DNA of 64,000 bases from Dendrophyllia cribrosa (Eukaryota > Cnidaria > Anthozoa > Scleractinia > Dendrophylliidae): NCBI GenBank assembly GCA_024195265.1, contig JAJLRJ010000010.1, positions 27,066,798 to 27,130,797 on the forward strand. The letters are read 5' to 3'. Below, piece after piece: positions 44,040 through 57,956 of this stretch. The notes under the pieces were generated by a model. That model saw nothing but the letters and a program-made list of their open reading frames with translations. It had not been told where the DNA came from and did no database searches. The position numbers and the translations under genes are program-made. How positions within the stretch are numbered: the stretch's first letter is position 1; every line of letters begins with the position of its first letter.

Positions 44040-47000
44040 TTTATTTAAAAAAAAAACACGGGATCACTTTCATTTAAAAATGCTCTTCCAGTGAGCCGTG
44101 TACATACAATAATTATAAAACGTTTAAAAACAACCTTATACATTAATCGCAAACTATCCAATAAAAATTATTTATCTAAACATAGATTTATGTCAAGACG
44201 ACTGTCGTTCCGCTGAATAACCCCTATTTATGAAGATTTAACTAAGCAACTCAGTAACATATGATAAAGGAAACAATCCATTGCAACTGAATTAGGTTGT
44301 AGCACGGATTCTCAAGTGTTTAGAGATGTGCTCATAAGCTCGTTCGCTATTCCTACCTATAGCAAAGATTCACAGCGTCTGGTTTGGAATCGTGACCACA
44401 GCACCCTGCACTAGCAGCAGACTCTCCAGTGATATTGTCCGATCTTACACAATGTACTTTGCGTGTCTGTTGACCTGTTCATGGAAAATAGATACGATTT
44501 AATGAATGTATGGTAGACCTCGCAGTGGTCAAACGTACAACACGTGCGCGCGAAGATCCCACTGTTTAGAAATATCACAAAATTACGTTTTTTGAAAATA
44601 TATCAATTTAATAGAGGTATGAAGTTATAGAACGAAGCGAGAAGTTGGGAAATTCAGTGATCGCTATCTTACTGACCTGTTGAGCAGTCCGTCCAGTCGG
44701 ATGTCACCCAGTAGCAGGTTGATGACTCAGGAATTTCATTCTCCACAAGAGGCCTAAAATACTGATAATCAATTCCCACGTTTGCTTCCGACAAATGCGC
44801 AAACTAAATACAAAATAAGACGGATTGTAGATTATCTACCAAAGTAAAGGGTGATGTGTTTTTTTGACGGTTTAATGGGACACTGTTTCGCCGATACAGC
44901 AACATTTCCCTTACCTCATTTTCATGTTATGTCAGAAACACCAAATTCCACCAAATATACAACTTAGTTGAATTAAAAAATTCCATAGAGCAAAACAAAA
45001 GCAGTAGTTTGGAGATAAAGTGCAGGTTGCAAGGACTGAAGTGGATTACAGTTCCTGAAATTTGATTTATTGACAGCCCGAAAAATCAAACTTGCAATTC
45101 TCGGAAAATTTGACTTTCTAGTTATTTTGTCTGTTTAGTTCATATTTATTTTCTTCTATCACTTATGGCGATGGTTTCGTCCAATTTCACAATTTCAAAA
45201 TAATAAAGTAAGATTAATGCAAGTTCCTGGCCAAAATCATGAAAACATGATATTTCAGCAGGGGTGAAACAAACATGAATAATATATTGCTAATTCACCT
45301 GAATGGGATAGTGTATCATACGTTGAATTCTTACCCCCACCCCTGGCCCCCTCCCTCTAGCAATCCGCTAGTTTCAACAACAGTTTGCCCGCATTCCAGA
45401 AGTGTCTGTATGACTGAGGTAAAAAAAAAAATTCGTGAAACCCAGCGAGACACCCGTCACTGACAAATGGCAAGCAAAGAATACAACACAACACCAACGC
45501 TAGTCAACTTTATTCAGAACGGGAAATGTTTGAGTCTCTGCCCTTTAGAACCTCTGTGTTCCTATACACTTCTTCAAACAATTCATAGCCAAGTAAAAGA
45601 TCATCGCTAAATTCTGTAAGACCTGTTAAGCATGAGTCATGTTTGTCTCTTGTTATCTTATATTGCGTGAAGCTGCCTATGAAGCTGTTGGAAGATTATT
45701 CATAGCATGGGGTACCCCTTCAGTCTTAAATGTGTAAGCTGTATTTTAAACAGAGAAATGCATGTACTTGTAACGTTTGACGGAAAAGCTAGGGTCAGGG
45801 ACTGATCGCATGACGATCTTACAGTCTGTTTATGCGAACTATAGTTAACAACTATTCACCGCAGTGGAGGTGGCTGGTGGTAAATATCCACCACTGGCCA
45901 CCGACACTGAAGTGAATAGTTGTTTCAGTTTATACTAAAACAGTGATGTAATATAGCACGAAAATGATGACAATTTTCGCGCGCAAATTGCTTGAGGGTG
46001 AATAGCACTTGCTATTTCGAGTTTCAGTCACCAATCAGAGCGCGTAAACAACGCTATCCACTATTTTAGTATATATTAATACTTATTATCATAACGATTT
46101 TACTACGATCTACCAAGACTCCTACTTTCAAATCATGTACCAAGATCAAAACCTACCACTATTCTAAGAATCATGTTCGTTGGACCTTCGATTTCCAGAC
46201 GGTCAGGAAAACGGGCGTCATTGATGTAGGATATTTTGGTTCCAGCTTTGTATACAATCTTGCCCCACCAAGAGGGAAGGGGAATCAAATACGTCCCGTT
46301 TTCATCTTGAACCCCTAAAGGAAGAGTAAAGTTTTCCAAGTTTCAATCCATTTCCATTCGCGGCCATTACAAGCCAAAGACATTTATTTATAGTTTCAGT
46401 GTATTCAGTAGTAAAGAGCATAAACAACACTGGACCATTAATTGGATCTCAATCCATGCAAAGATGTCTTTTGGCCTTTTAAGGAAGACTACAGATAAGT
46501 AATAAAAGTAATAGAGTGTTTGCACATGATGTCACGGCGGCCATATTGGCGTCTCAAAACAATGAAATGGCGGCCATATTGGAATCCTATGGGACTTTAG
46601 CTCTATTCTTATTAAAACATTTCCTATTGTTTTAGCAATACAATATGGCCGCTGGCCACGTTAGCGAAAACACTCTATAGTAATTGGACTGAGTGAAGTT
46701 GGAATTACGAACACTATTATCCCTGAATTGTACGAGATAAAGTCCAATTACTAATTAATGGTATCACTAAAAAAATAGAGATTAAAAGTGTTTGTGGGCT
46801 GCTTTGTATTAAAAACGTCAAGACGTTCAAACGTTAGTTTAAAACCGGGAGGGAAACAGCAAAAACAACTGATTAAGTGGACCTGATTGACCCGGGCGCA
46901 ACTTAAGCGTCCAATTACAGCTTTTATTGGACAGCCACGTGACCGCGCAGCAATTACGTAAGAGATAGGCACGCGGATGACCAATCACAAACGAGAAGGT

Positions 47001-47628
47001 TGATATTGATACGATTAACCCTGTCACAGAACTCACCAATCAAATTATAAGTCAGCGCCCTCTCCTCAAACACAGCATTGGCAGTATTTACTGGTAACTC
47101 AACAATGGTATCAATAGGACTGTAATCTGAAAAAATTCAATTGAAAAAACATAAATTTTTTTTTTAATGTAATACTCGCATTTAATTACAATATAATATT
47201 TACGCTACTTACAGTGCAATGTTTACAAAACATAAATCTTATTTTAGTGTGAATATGAAAATAAATTCATATGAACTGCGGTAGAACGAATTAAAGAGAA
47301 TATGTTCATCGCAGTTGACCGTGATCCTCACAAAAAATATAACTATGATTCGCATTTCGCTATGAGACGCATGTAATATGCGCGCTCACACGCTCGGTCG
47401 GAAAACTATAAACTGATGACGCAGAGGGTCAGCATTAGATAACATAGGGTGAAGCTGATTTCTGCTCAGCGGTCGCAGTGAAAACAATTGGTTTGTGGGG
47501 TGCTCATTCTCGCGCGGGCGCAGAAATCAGGCTTCACCCTATGTTATCTAATGCCGACCGACGCAGAGCTGCAAAAAGAATAAAATGGTCGGAATGTTTT
47601 CTCATAAAGAGTCTATAATATGGTCAAC

Positions 47629-47678
<50 letters not shown>

Positions 47679-50600
47679 TTTATTTATGGGAGATTATTGC
47701 CTCTTTTTCGAGTAGAAAGTGAAATGCACACTTAGGTACTTGCACGTCTAATTTCAAGGCTGTCCCTAATTAGAATAATCACTTTTTAAATTCACATGGA
47801 TTTGACATCAATTGACAAATCTTACCGTATTGTATGTAGTTATCCGTGTAGCTAGACTGCACTAAAGTACACGAGTCCCCGTTTCCATTGCAAACGCCAC
47901 ATCTGTCTTTCAACTTTCCAGAACCAAGCACGTGATCGCATCCCACTGCCTGGAAAAAAATGAACTGGATGAGTTTAAAGTTATGGATGTTATTCACATG
48001 TGTGTTCTCCAACGAAAAGCCGAGACATTTATTCCATCCAGGAGCCCATAGCCCATCACTATATAAATCCAATTGAGATTGTTGCTGAGTGGTGCTTTTG
48101 TGTGTTGCTGTCCTAAGTTTTGAGTCAGTGTAACCAGTTAATATGCTTGTGCAGTATTATCCTTTTGTATTTTATTTTATTCATTGTATCATTATATAAG
48201 ACGATGTTATACTGTGTAACTTTTTCTTGCAACTTGTCTCGCAAAGGCTCAACCGGCCTGCTACTTCGCAGCTACACGAAGAAGGGGTGTTACACTAGGT
48301 AAAGTTTCGTACAACGTTTCTCGCAACGTTGACCGCAAAGGACTGGCCACATGCATGCATATGTAGTGGGTCGGCACTTAATGAAAATTGCGGGACATTG
48401 TTGCAAGTGTTCCACAAAGTAGAGCTCGATTTCACTTTCTGAAATGAATTCTGCCCAGCATGTCTCGCTATTAAATTACGTCCGTTGCAACTGGATATGC
48501 TACATAGTGCAACACTAAAAGATGCTGCTTCAAGCGTTGCAGAAAGTAGAACTCGATTTCACTTTCGGCATCGAATTTTGCAGCATGTCTCGCTATGATT
48601 TTTTGCAAGGTATTTTATTTGTGCAACTTGTCTCGCCCAAGTCAAATTGTGTGGAACCGTGCATAGTGTAAAACCGCCTTTAGAGTGCCCTGCAATCAAC
48701 CAAACAGGCATCTGTGCAATGCGTTTTTGCTTCAAGAGGAAGAATCTGGTCGCATGACCAATATAAATCGTTATGCAGTGGAACCTCACCACCGGGACTA
48801 GGAATAGCCGACTGTCCCATTAATAGAGGTGTCTCTTTATAGAGGTGATAATAACAAAGATTGTTTGAGCGTTTTGCCGGCCGGGACCAGGAGAGGTGTT
48901 CCCTTAATGGAGGTGTCATTTATATATAAATGTATATAACTATTAAAGGGAATTCAGGTTCATGCACGTGAAGTAGCATGCATTTCTTAACTTCGCTATA
49001 AATGAACAGAAAAAGGCAGTAATCACACCTGGCATTGTCCTTCTACGCAGACATCATATACATAAGGGTTTGCATGATCACACCGAGTCCCGTCAGCTAC
49101 GTTGCCATAAAAACTATATTTATTTCCTGATCGGCAGGGTAGCGTGCAGGGATTGGCGCCTGAAATGTACGACAACGATAAAACATGTTTAAAACAAGGT
49201 CATTTCGCAACATTTGATTTCTGAAATATTCATTTCAGATACTTAGTGGTAACTTGAAATACTCAATAATGATCACTTCTAGAGTCAAACGTTAAACCAC
49301 TTAACATCACTACTTTTTCCTTTTAATCTATGCAACAAATCCTCAAATTTGACTCTTCAAACGAAAGCTTTTGAGCAGAACTTTCCAGTGGTTATTATGC
49401 TGTACAAGGTGGTTCTATCTCCTGTGTCTGTGGATCCAGATGAAATCATTAAGTGTGACCATTCATATGAAAGCTATTTAACAGTTTTTTTCCTGTAGTA
49501 CTGACGGTTTATTATGTTGTACAAAGCGGTTTTTACTTTTACTCTGTGGATGAATCATTCAAATGAAAGCTATTTAGGTGTCTGAGTTCAAACTGGTTCT
49601 ACTGAACTTTTTTAGTCCGTGGATGAAATCCTTAGGTGCAACCATTCAATGATACCAGACAGTAACTTTGTAATGGTGCTTTTTTGGTCCTTAATTTTAC
49701 AGTAATCAAAATAGAGTTGTAGTATATCTGTTAAATAATTTATGATGTTTCATACTTGAAACAAAATAGAAGACATAGGTGGGATCTATTTCCTGGCATT
49801 GTAAATTGCGATACGATGGCTGAGAGGGTGGACACGGGACCTAAAAATAGAGCAAAAAAGAGAACAAACATCAGGGACTCCATTAAAATGGGCGAATCTT
49901 TGTTTACAACTATTGCATCATTAGCATATGCGCTTTAGGACTAGTTCCCTCTATAGCGACGTAATCGGAGACGGAGTCGGAGTCGGAAGCGTAAGGGCTG
50001 GTTTCCACTATCGATGGAAGTGACGTAAGAAGAAGCGGAATCGGAAGAAAAAGGAAACCTTCTGATCCTTCCGATTCCGATTCCGATTCTGTGAGTTTCT
50101 GATTCCGATTTGTTTTACACTAGAACGTAAGGATCCTTCCGCTTCCGACTCCGATTCCGCTTCCGATTACGTCGCTAGTGGGAACTAGCCCTAAGCTTGT
50201 AATGGAGCCACAAAAAATCAACTCCGTCATTATAATTGAAAGGGCATAGCACAATTACCTTTTTCTGGAAATTTGATCCCGATATACTAGATACTCTATG
50301 TGCAATGCTGTTTTAAAATCTCGTAATTTTACAAAGAATGTATGGCTCATTAGCGCTTTTTCCACCCAGCAATTTTGCAGTGTTTGATAGTTGATATTTC
50401 CTGTAACGTGACATGCAAAGAGCCAAAAATTGAGTTCTAAGGTTAACAAGCTTTTTCAATTTTTGAAGTGCATTGTTATGACGTCAGCAAAGATTCCATC
50501 GCCTATAAACCAAGACGAAGTAATTTTGTAAGGTTCTTAATGCATATGTTTAAAGGGAACCGCCGTTGTTATAACAAATTGACGTTAAATTGTTGGAAAT

Positions 50601-53600
50601 AAAGTCTACATTAAATTTTTTTTTTAAAAAAAACAGGTGCAAATATAATTTTAGTGTACAAAAAAATGGATATGAATATCGCCTATTTCCCGCGCGCCGC
50701 CATTTTGAATATTTATGACGTGTTACGGTTGTCCAATAGGCCACTTCGATAAATACCATAATACTCTTTAAAGTGCAGGTTTGGGTGGTGCTTGATGTAA
50801 GCCTGATTTTACCAATTTCTTTTGTTTGCAGCACGAACTTCACGTGCTATGCTTCAACTTCTTGGCAATTTGCATACGGCACATTTGTTTACGAACACAC
50901 AATGCTACGTCCTAGCGTTCCTCCGTGTACTCTGAATTCCATTGCGCCATTCTAACAAAAGAGACTTGAATAATTACACCCCGGTGAGGCTGAGCCTGCA
51001 CATAAAATATTATTATGGTATTTTTCGAAATGGGCTATTGTTGCATACAAAAGAACTTCGATTCTTAACAATAGCGGCAACCGTAACACGTCATAAATAT
51101 TCAAAATGGCGGCGCGCGGGAAATTTAAAAGCGAAAATAGGCGATATTCATATTCATACAATAAATACAATAAATTATACAATAAATTATACAATAAATT
51201 ATATTTGCACCTGTTCTTTCAAAAAATTTAAATTTCGACTTTATTTCCAACAATTTAACGTCAATTTGTTCTAACAATGGAGGTTCCCTTTAATATACAT
51301 GTAGCAAATACATGTAGCTGTCATCTTTTACTTTTGGTCCAGTAATGTATATATCAAAGAGAGCAAAGCCAGCTGAATTTTACATTTACTTACATCGCTA
51401 TTACATATTTCCCAATATGCTTTCAATGGTCCAACACAGATTTGGCCTCCATTTTGAGGGCTGTTGACGGGAAGCAACGGCGCGATTGTATTAAGTTTAT
51501 TTTATTAGAACAATCCGTTTTACTTAGAATCATACGTATCACAAAGTAAACCTTTATTCAATCGATTAGCCTTCTTATATTCTCTTGGTATAATTAGTAG
51601 TTATTATCAAAAAAAAGGGTCTGGATGGATTAAAGTACAGCTCATTATTTTTCTTTAAATAAGACCTTTCTCCCCGGGGAAGGGGGAGGGGTGGGGGGGG
51701 GGGGGAAGGGGTACTCCCTATAATGGGCTATATGGGAAATGGGGTATCTTTCTGAGGCTGGAGGTATATAAAAAGTGGTGGCGAATGGTAAATTCGAGAC
51801 TCGTCGAGACGCCGAGACCCTTGTTTCAAAATCCGAGACCGCGACCGCAGCTAAGTTATAAAATCCGAGCCCGAGACCCAATGCGGGAAAAAACCGAGCC
51901 CGAGACTCAGTGCCAAAAATATCGGATTCTAATTGAACTGCTCTTGGTCACCCATCAAACAGGCAAGGATAGCTATTAACCATAGTTATGAATTAACGTT
52001 TCAGCTTAACGGCCTATTACGACACGCGCTCTGTCGTTTGAACTTTTTTCGATATAGAAGTCTTGTCTTCTCGACATTTCTTCGCACGTTAGTACCTACA
52101 TTGATATTAAACATTTCTCCGTATTCAGTGTACTTTTAGTACATTCTTACGGTTATTATCAGTCTTGCCTTTTCGCCGTTTCTTTATAAGTTAGCACATT
52201 CCTACGGTAATTGTCTTTTCGATGTCCTTCAATCGTTAGTCCGTTCGTACTACATTTCCTATACGTAAATACGTTCCTACGGTATTAGACTAGTCTTCTA
52301 GATCAGTGTTCCTCCGTATGTTATAACGTTCGTACGATAAAAGTCTCGTCTTTTCGACTTCCTTTATATGTTAGTTACTGGTTAGTACGTTTTCCGGGAA
52401 AAAAATCCGAGACTCCGAGACAGAAAAAGCACCTGCCAAACGAGACTTTGAGACTTAACGCAAAAACCGCCGAGATTTCGAGACCGGATCAAAATTTTCC
52501 GAAACCCACGATTTTGAAGGTACCATTCGCCACCCCTATAAAAGGGCTTGGTTTTCAGGGTAGGGAAAACTGCAATTAAGGTATATAAAAAGGGCATTTC
52601 AAAATATCTCAAACAAACGCACGTAACGGCTAATTTGTCTATTAAATATTTCTTCTGTATGTATATGAAAGGGGTACCATTTTCTATGGAAGGTATACGA
52701 AAGGGTTACCTTTTCTATCAAAAACAGTATAAAAAGGGAAATGGTTTGGACCTCTGGGTGGAGCATCCCCGTACAAAAGTCTGTTGAGTACACCCGGGCC
52801 TTTTTCCACTGACTTTAAGTTTGACGGCAGGCAGGGAGACAGTGGCTTAATAGCAACCCCCTCTTTGCTAAGATTGAAACGTTTTGGCTATTTCTCAGTT
52901 ACTATACTAATAAAACCCATTCTGTCCGCAATTTGGTTTACAGCTCTTATCTCTTAGAGTCATTGCTTGATTTTTATGTAACTTGCCTCTAAGTTTTTTA
53001 AAAGGCATTTAACAGTGTCTTTTTGGTGCTGTAAAAAGGTAGTTTTAACTCTTGAGTCCGTAGATGAAATCAAACCTTTCCAAATGAAAGTAAGAGTCAC
53101 CTCGTGGATTCCACTAAAATTCCTATTTATATATTTATTTATGTATTTATTATTCTAAAGTGTAACCATTCAAATTATTTGAAAGATATTGCGCAGTACC
53201 TCTTTCTAGTACCTTTGTTGGTGTTGGAATTGGATTGTTAATATTTGCGCCTAACTTACGGTGGATTGGTACAAGTTCTTTTTCGGTAACGCACTCCTCC
53301 ATCACATGAACGAGAACACGTGGTGTAGTTAGACCACGCGCTCCAGCCTCCGTCAGTCTTCGGCGAACCGTTATCTACACAGGCTGCTTTGATGCACCAC
53401 TTAAAAATAAAAACTGAATAAGAAAATTCACCCAAAGAAAATGAAAATGTCACGGATATAATGTATCGGTATCTAAAAGATTCACCTATAACCAACAAGC
53501 AACTTACTTCACGTGTTCCACAAGCTGTTCCATCAAGGGGCCTTGCAACGTTGGACAAACATGTATACCCATCTGATGTGCAGTAGAGAGAGTCACAAGA

Positions 53601-56600
53601 GCTCTGAAAGTGAAATAGTGGTAAAAAGGTTATTGAAATGACTGAGGAATGTGGGCTTCGCACGATATATTATTTAAAGTACATTTTGTTCAATGCCGTT
53701 GTCTATAATTATTGCCCTGGCCGTGCAACTACATGTAACGAGTATAAATACGACACAGCAGAAGACCGTTTAATGGTTATACATGTAACTAGAGATGATA
53801 ACTAGAATTTTTAATATAAAATTACAATTGCAAGCGCAAGATTTAAAACCACATTCGATATATCAAAATTCTAGCATGGTACCGAGGCTTTCTGCCAAAC
53901 TGCTATTCGTTCTTGCTTTCTTTGTATCAAGTTTTCTCAGAAGGTTATTACGCAGAAGCGTGCAACTTCCCCCTGTGTTCAGAACTATGCTGGGGATTAT
54001 TAGAAGTCCCAACCGACCAATCAGAATCACGGATTAATTTTTTGCCCTTATATGGAAAGAGGTTATCATCTCCACGCGCGGCCGCTCATATCGGCAAGAA
54101 AACTTCGAGGTAACTACAACCGCTTCGTGAAATATGGACAGCTTACTTTCCCGGATATTTTCGTCGCTACCAAATCACATTTTAGGTTCAAAACTGAAGA
54201 GGAAAAAGTATCGAATATTCTAGTAGTTCTAAGAAGATGACGACGGAGTAAGGAACGACGAAAAGCTCAACACCGCAAAATATGGACAACTCAGGTTTTT
54301 TCAAGCCTTGTTTCATCTCTACCAAATCACCACTAAAATGGTTCTTTAAAGAATTTCATGTGCAATATGGTAATTTATTTTATTTATTCAATGTAGTTTC
54401 AAATTAGAAAGATTGTTTAAGTCACGTTTTCATGGTAGTAACGAAATTTTTTAACTTCCGCAAAGAGATTGAAGGGTACGGAAGAAGCGAAGCAAATTCT
54501 CATGATTTTTTGTTGAAAACAAAAGTGGTTTTACTCTCCTTTTCGCTTATAATTTATCGCTCAAACATACAATATTTCGTGTCTGACTTGAGCTTGTTAG
54601 GGTTTTCCTTCCCAAATCGGTTGGAATAAAACTTGTTGTATAGATTTAAAAATATGAACGGCGGCGTGGTGTTTATAAATATTCAGTTCTCTGTATTTTA
54701 AACAGCCAACACTTTTTAAAACTTTCACCGACTTTGTCAACCCATCCTTATCGTGGTTTTTCTTTGTACATGTATATACTATAATTGTTTTTCAAAGCGA
54801 TTTTTGAGAGAAAATGAGCATACCAAATCAGTTAGTTTCAAACGTGTTTATTTAGCTCTCGAGCCTACTTGTTTTTCGAATTTATGATTTCGTAAGAGAA
54901 AGTTCTGATGATTTGTATCTTGAGAAATAAGTTAATTTAACGTACTATTTTTAAAACTGAGTTGCGTTAATTTTTTGTTTGTAAATGTGGCATCGCTTAG
55001 GTTCTGAACTCACGGAGTGCGTTTTCATCATATCGACAAAACGAAAATTGTGGTTGCCTTGAGGAATTTCGAAGTTTTCTTATCATTAATTGTTTTCGAG
55101 CAGAAGCTATCATGAGCTTCTGTTTCGAGTTACGATTTGTTCTGAGTAATTTTAACTGTGATAAACTAGCTGTTGAAGATCTGAAATGACCTTTCAAATA
55201 CGTACAAGTTATTTATTTCATTCAACTACATTGTATTTGGGTCTATTTGTCTTTGTTTCTAAATAAAAGTCATTTGGAGAACTCTAGATGTTGTTTGCAT
55301 TTTTATTTTATTTTCATCTTTCTTTGATGTTTTGAACTCTGTGTTTTTATCATTTCACCGTATTTCATTCATTAACTGATTTAGATTGCTGGTATGTTGC
55401 TGTAGACACAAATCGCTGTGGAGTATTAAGTTAAACCTGAGACGCTAAGCAATCTAAATGCGACTTTTTTCGCTCTGCCGGTAAAGTTTTTCACGGTGCA
55501 TACAATTTCTCCTTTTCACCGCTTCCTCCAGTTCGCCACAATCGGCCTTCTTTTCTCCAAAGGAAGTCAATGGCCATTTGAATAGTATAAAGTTGACATT
55601 TTGGTCGAGTCTCAGAACTGCAAAGTGCAATTGTTGACTTTTGTAGCAGCTTGTATGAAACAAGATACAAGTTTTTCCTGCAATTCAACATGCGCAAGTG
55701 TTGTGGGAGCGTGGCTTCTTTTACAACTCCATACTAGGAAGTAAATTCTGATTGGCTCCTCGCGTTTTCTAAAAATCCCCAGCATCGGACACGAGTTAAT
55801 CACTTCTCTGTTATGAGCTTCTGGTTTTCTCATATCAAGTTTCTCATGAGTTGGGGTTACTACCACAGAGTTGTGTTACTAACGGAGTTGTGTTACTAAC
55901 ACAAGCAAGCGTGGGTTATTCTCACTGCATATACATGTATAATGCGCGTGTCACGGAAACATACGACATTCCGCTAATCCCCGGTGTTTTTTAGCAAATG
56001 GGGTCGTGCATTATCCTTTGCGACCTTCTGCTATAAAACTAGTAGCGCAGTGTGAAATTTCGGTTTGAAAGGAAGCTTTTCGCCACTCCCTCCTCTTCTG
56101 ATGGCGTTGACCACTCGTCGACACCCAACCTCGCTGCATATCTTTTGCCTAGGTAGTCGCGGTTTTCTCCCATAACTTAAGCTTAGTTTACCGTGAATAT
56201 GCAGTGAAGATTGCATACGTATTATTGTATATGTATTGCATACACTTATTTACTGGTCAGATTATTCAGTGGTTATTGCCGTTAACAAGTGGTTGATAAT
56301 ACAAATGCCGCACAACTTGCAGCAATTAATTGGCGCTAGAGACTGAAGCGCGAAGCCGACTAGCCATAGCCTCCCGCGCGCAAGGCCAACTAGTCACGAG
56401 TTTTATTTTGTTCCGTAATTGGTAACAAAGAGCCCGCTTCCTCTTTTGAGATTTGTCGTTAGCAGTAGTGCTTACCACTCTCTGGGGACATCTTCTATAT
56501 CCAGGTCCATACTGATATTCGCACTGTGTGTCCGCGTCGACTATTTCACCTGGGAGCTCCGTGGAGTATGATGGCGGAGGCATGGGGCGAGTCGAGGGAG

Positions 56601-57915
56601 GAGGATCATCCAAGCAAAACGAATCGCTGCTCCTTTATGAAATAAAAAGGAGAGAGAACGGTAATATAATGTGATTGCTCTGGTTCATTGAATTCCTTAT
56701 TGTGGTTGTTACGCGACCTTCCATGTCAAATCCCCGACAAAAAATTCACATACACGGTGTTTACTTCGTGGCAGCATGAAAACAAATTGTAGTAGTCTTT
56801 GGGACACGCTTGTGTGCGAACATTTTTGTAGTGGATATGTATATTAGTTGTGGTGAAGTGAACGACTCGGGTTTGACGCCACCCTGCCCCTGCGTGCCAA
56901 AGGCTTTTCTCGCGCTCTCATCTCACCATTATCACACGCCAGTCGCTATTCTTATCTTTTTCATTGTTTTACTCTAAAGTTTGAAATAAGTTTTACTTAC
57001 ATGTACTTTTAACTGACAAAGAAAAGTCAGTTTGAGATATGGAAACGAGTCTTGACCGTGGATATGCCACTGAAGAATTCCTGTTTATATTTGCTACATC
57101 TGGTCTAGATGCTATGTAAGTACTGAACTTACGCGAGGAAAGTTTGAAGTGTATTGCTGCTGCACGAAGACCACTCCAAGGCTCCAGATCCTCCAACAAT
57201 CGTCGACGACATGATGTTAACATTATTTGGACACCCATTTCCATCATGATTAACACCGAAGCTGTGGAAATGAATCACATTTTAACTGATCTTCGACATT
57301 GAGTCACATGACACTTTTCACGGTATAATACCGCCTAAATTAAAATTAGAAAAAAGTCCAACAATTTTTACAAGTTATTTTTATCTCGTGAATACGCGAA
57401 GCGTTGAGAACGAAATATAGTATACTCGTTCCATCATCTGTAAACTTTTTAATTCCTCAGTGTATGTAATGTTTACTACATCAGTGGGAGTGTTGTATCG
57501 GCCTATACAATCATAATAATAATAATAATACGATGTGGTCGTATATTAAAATACTAAGAATTAAGATAGATACTATTTACATCAATATATATTTACAGCA
57601 ATGACTACAAATACAAGTTAACTAAGCCACTTATTCTATGTACATTAATAAATAAAATTATAAAATTCATTAATAATTCATAAGGAAAGTACAAAAGAAA
57701 TGAAAATTTAATGAAGGTTTGTAAACCCCAATACAAATCAACTGAGTTGATGAATTATTAAACAGTAGCATTAACTTTTGATATAGACATCTGCTCAGCT
57801 AATTAGTATGCATTAACTTTTCATACAGATCTCTACTCATTTCATAAGTAGGATAAAATATTCGCGTCCGATCTGTATGGGCGTTTACAATGGCTCGCCT
57901 TCGGCTCGCCATTGT

Positions 57916-57956
<41 letters not shown>

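Noticed and set aside
53795..54240. Plus-strand frames as a small separate gene
   Set aside because: They overlap one another in different frames, show no domain and lack plausible splice or start context.
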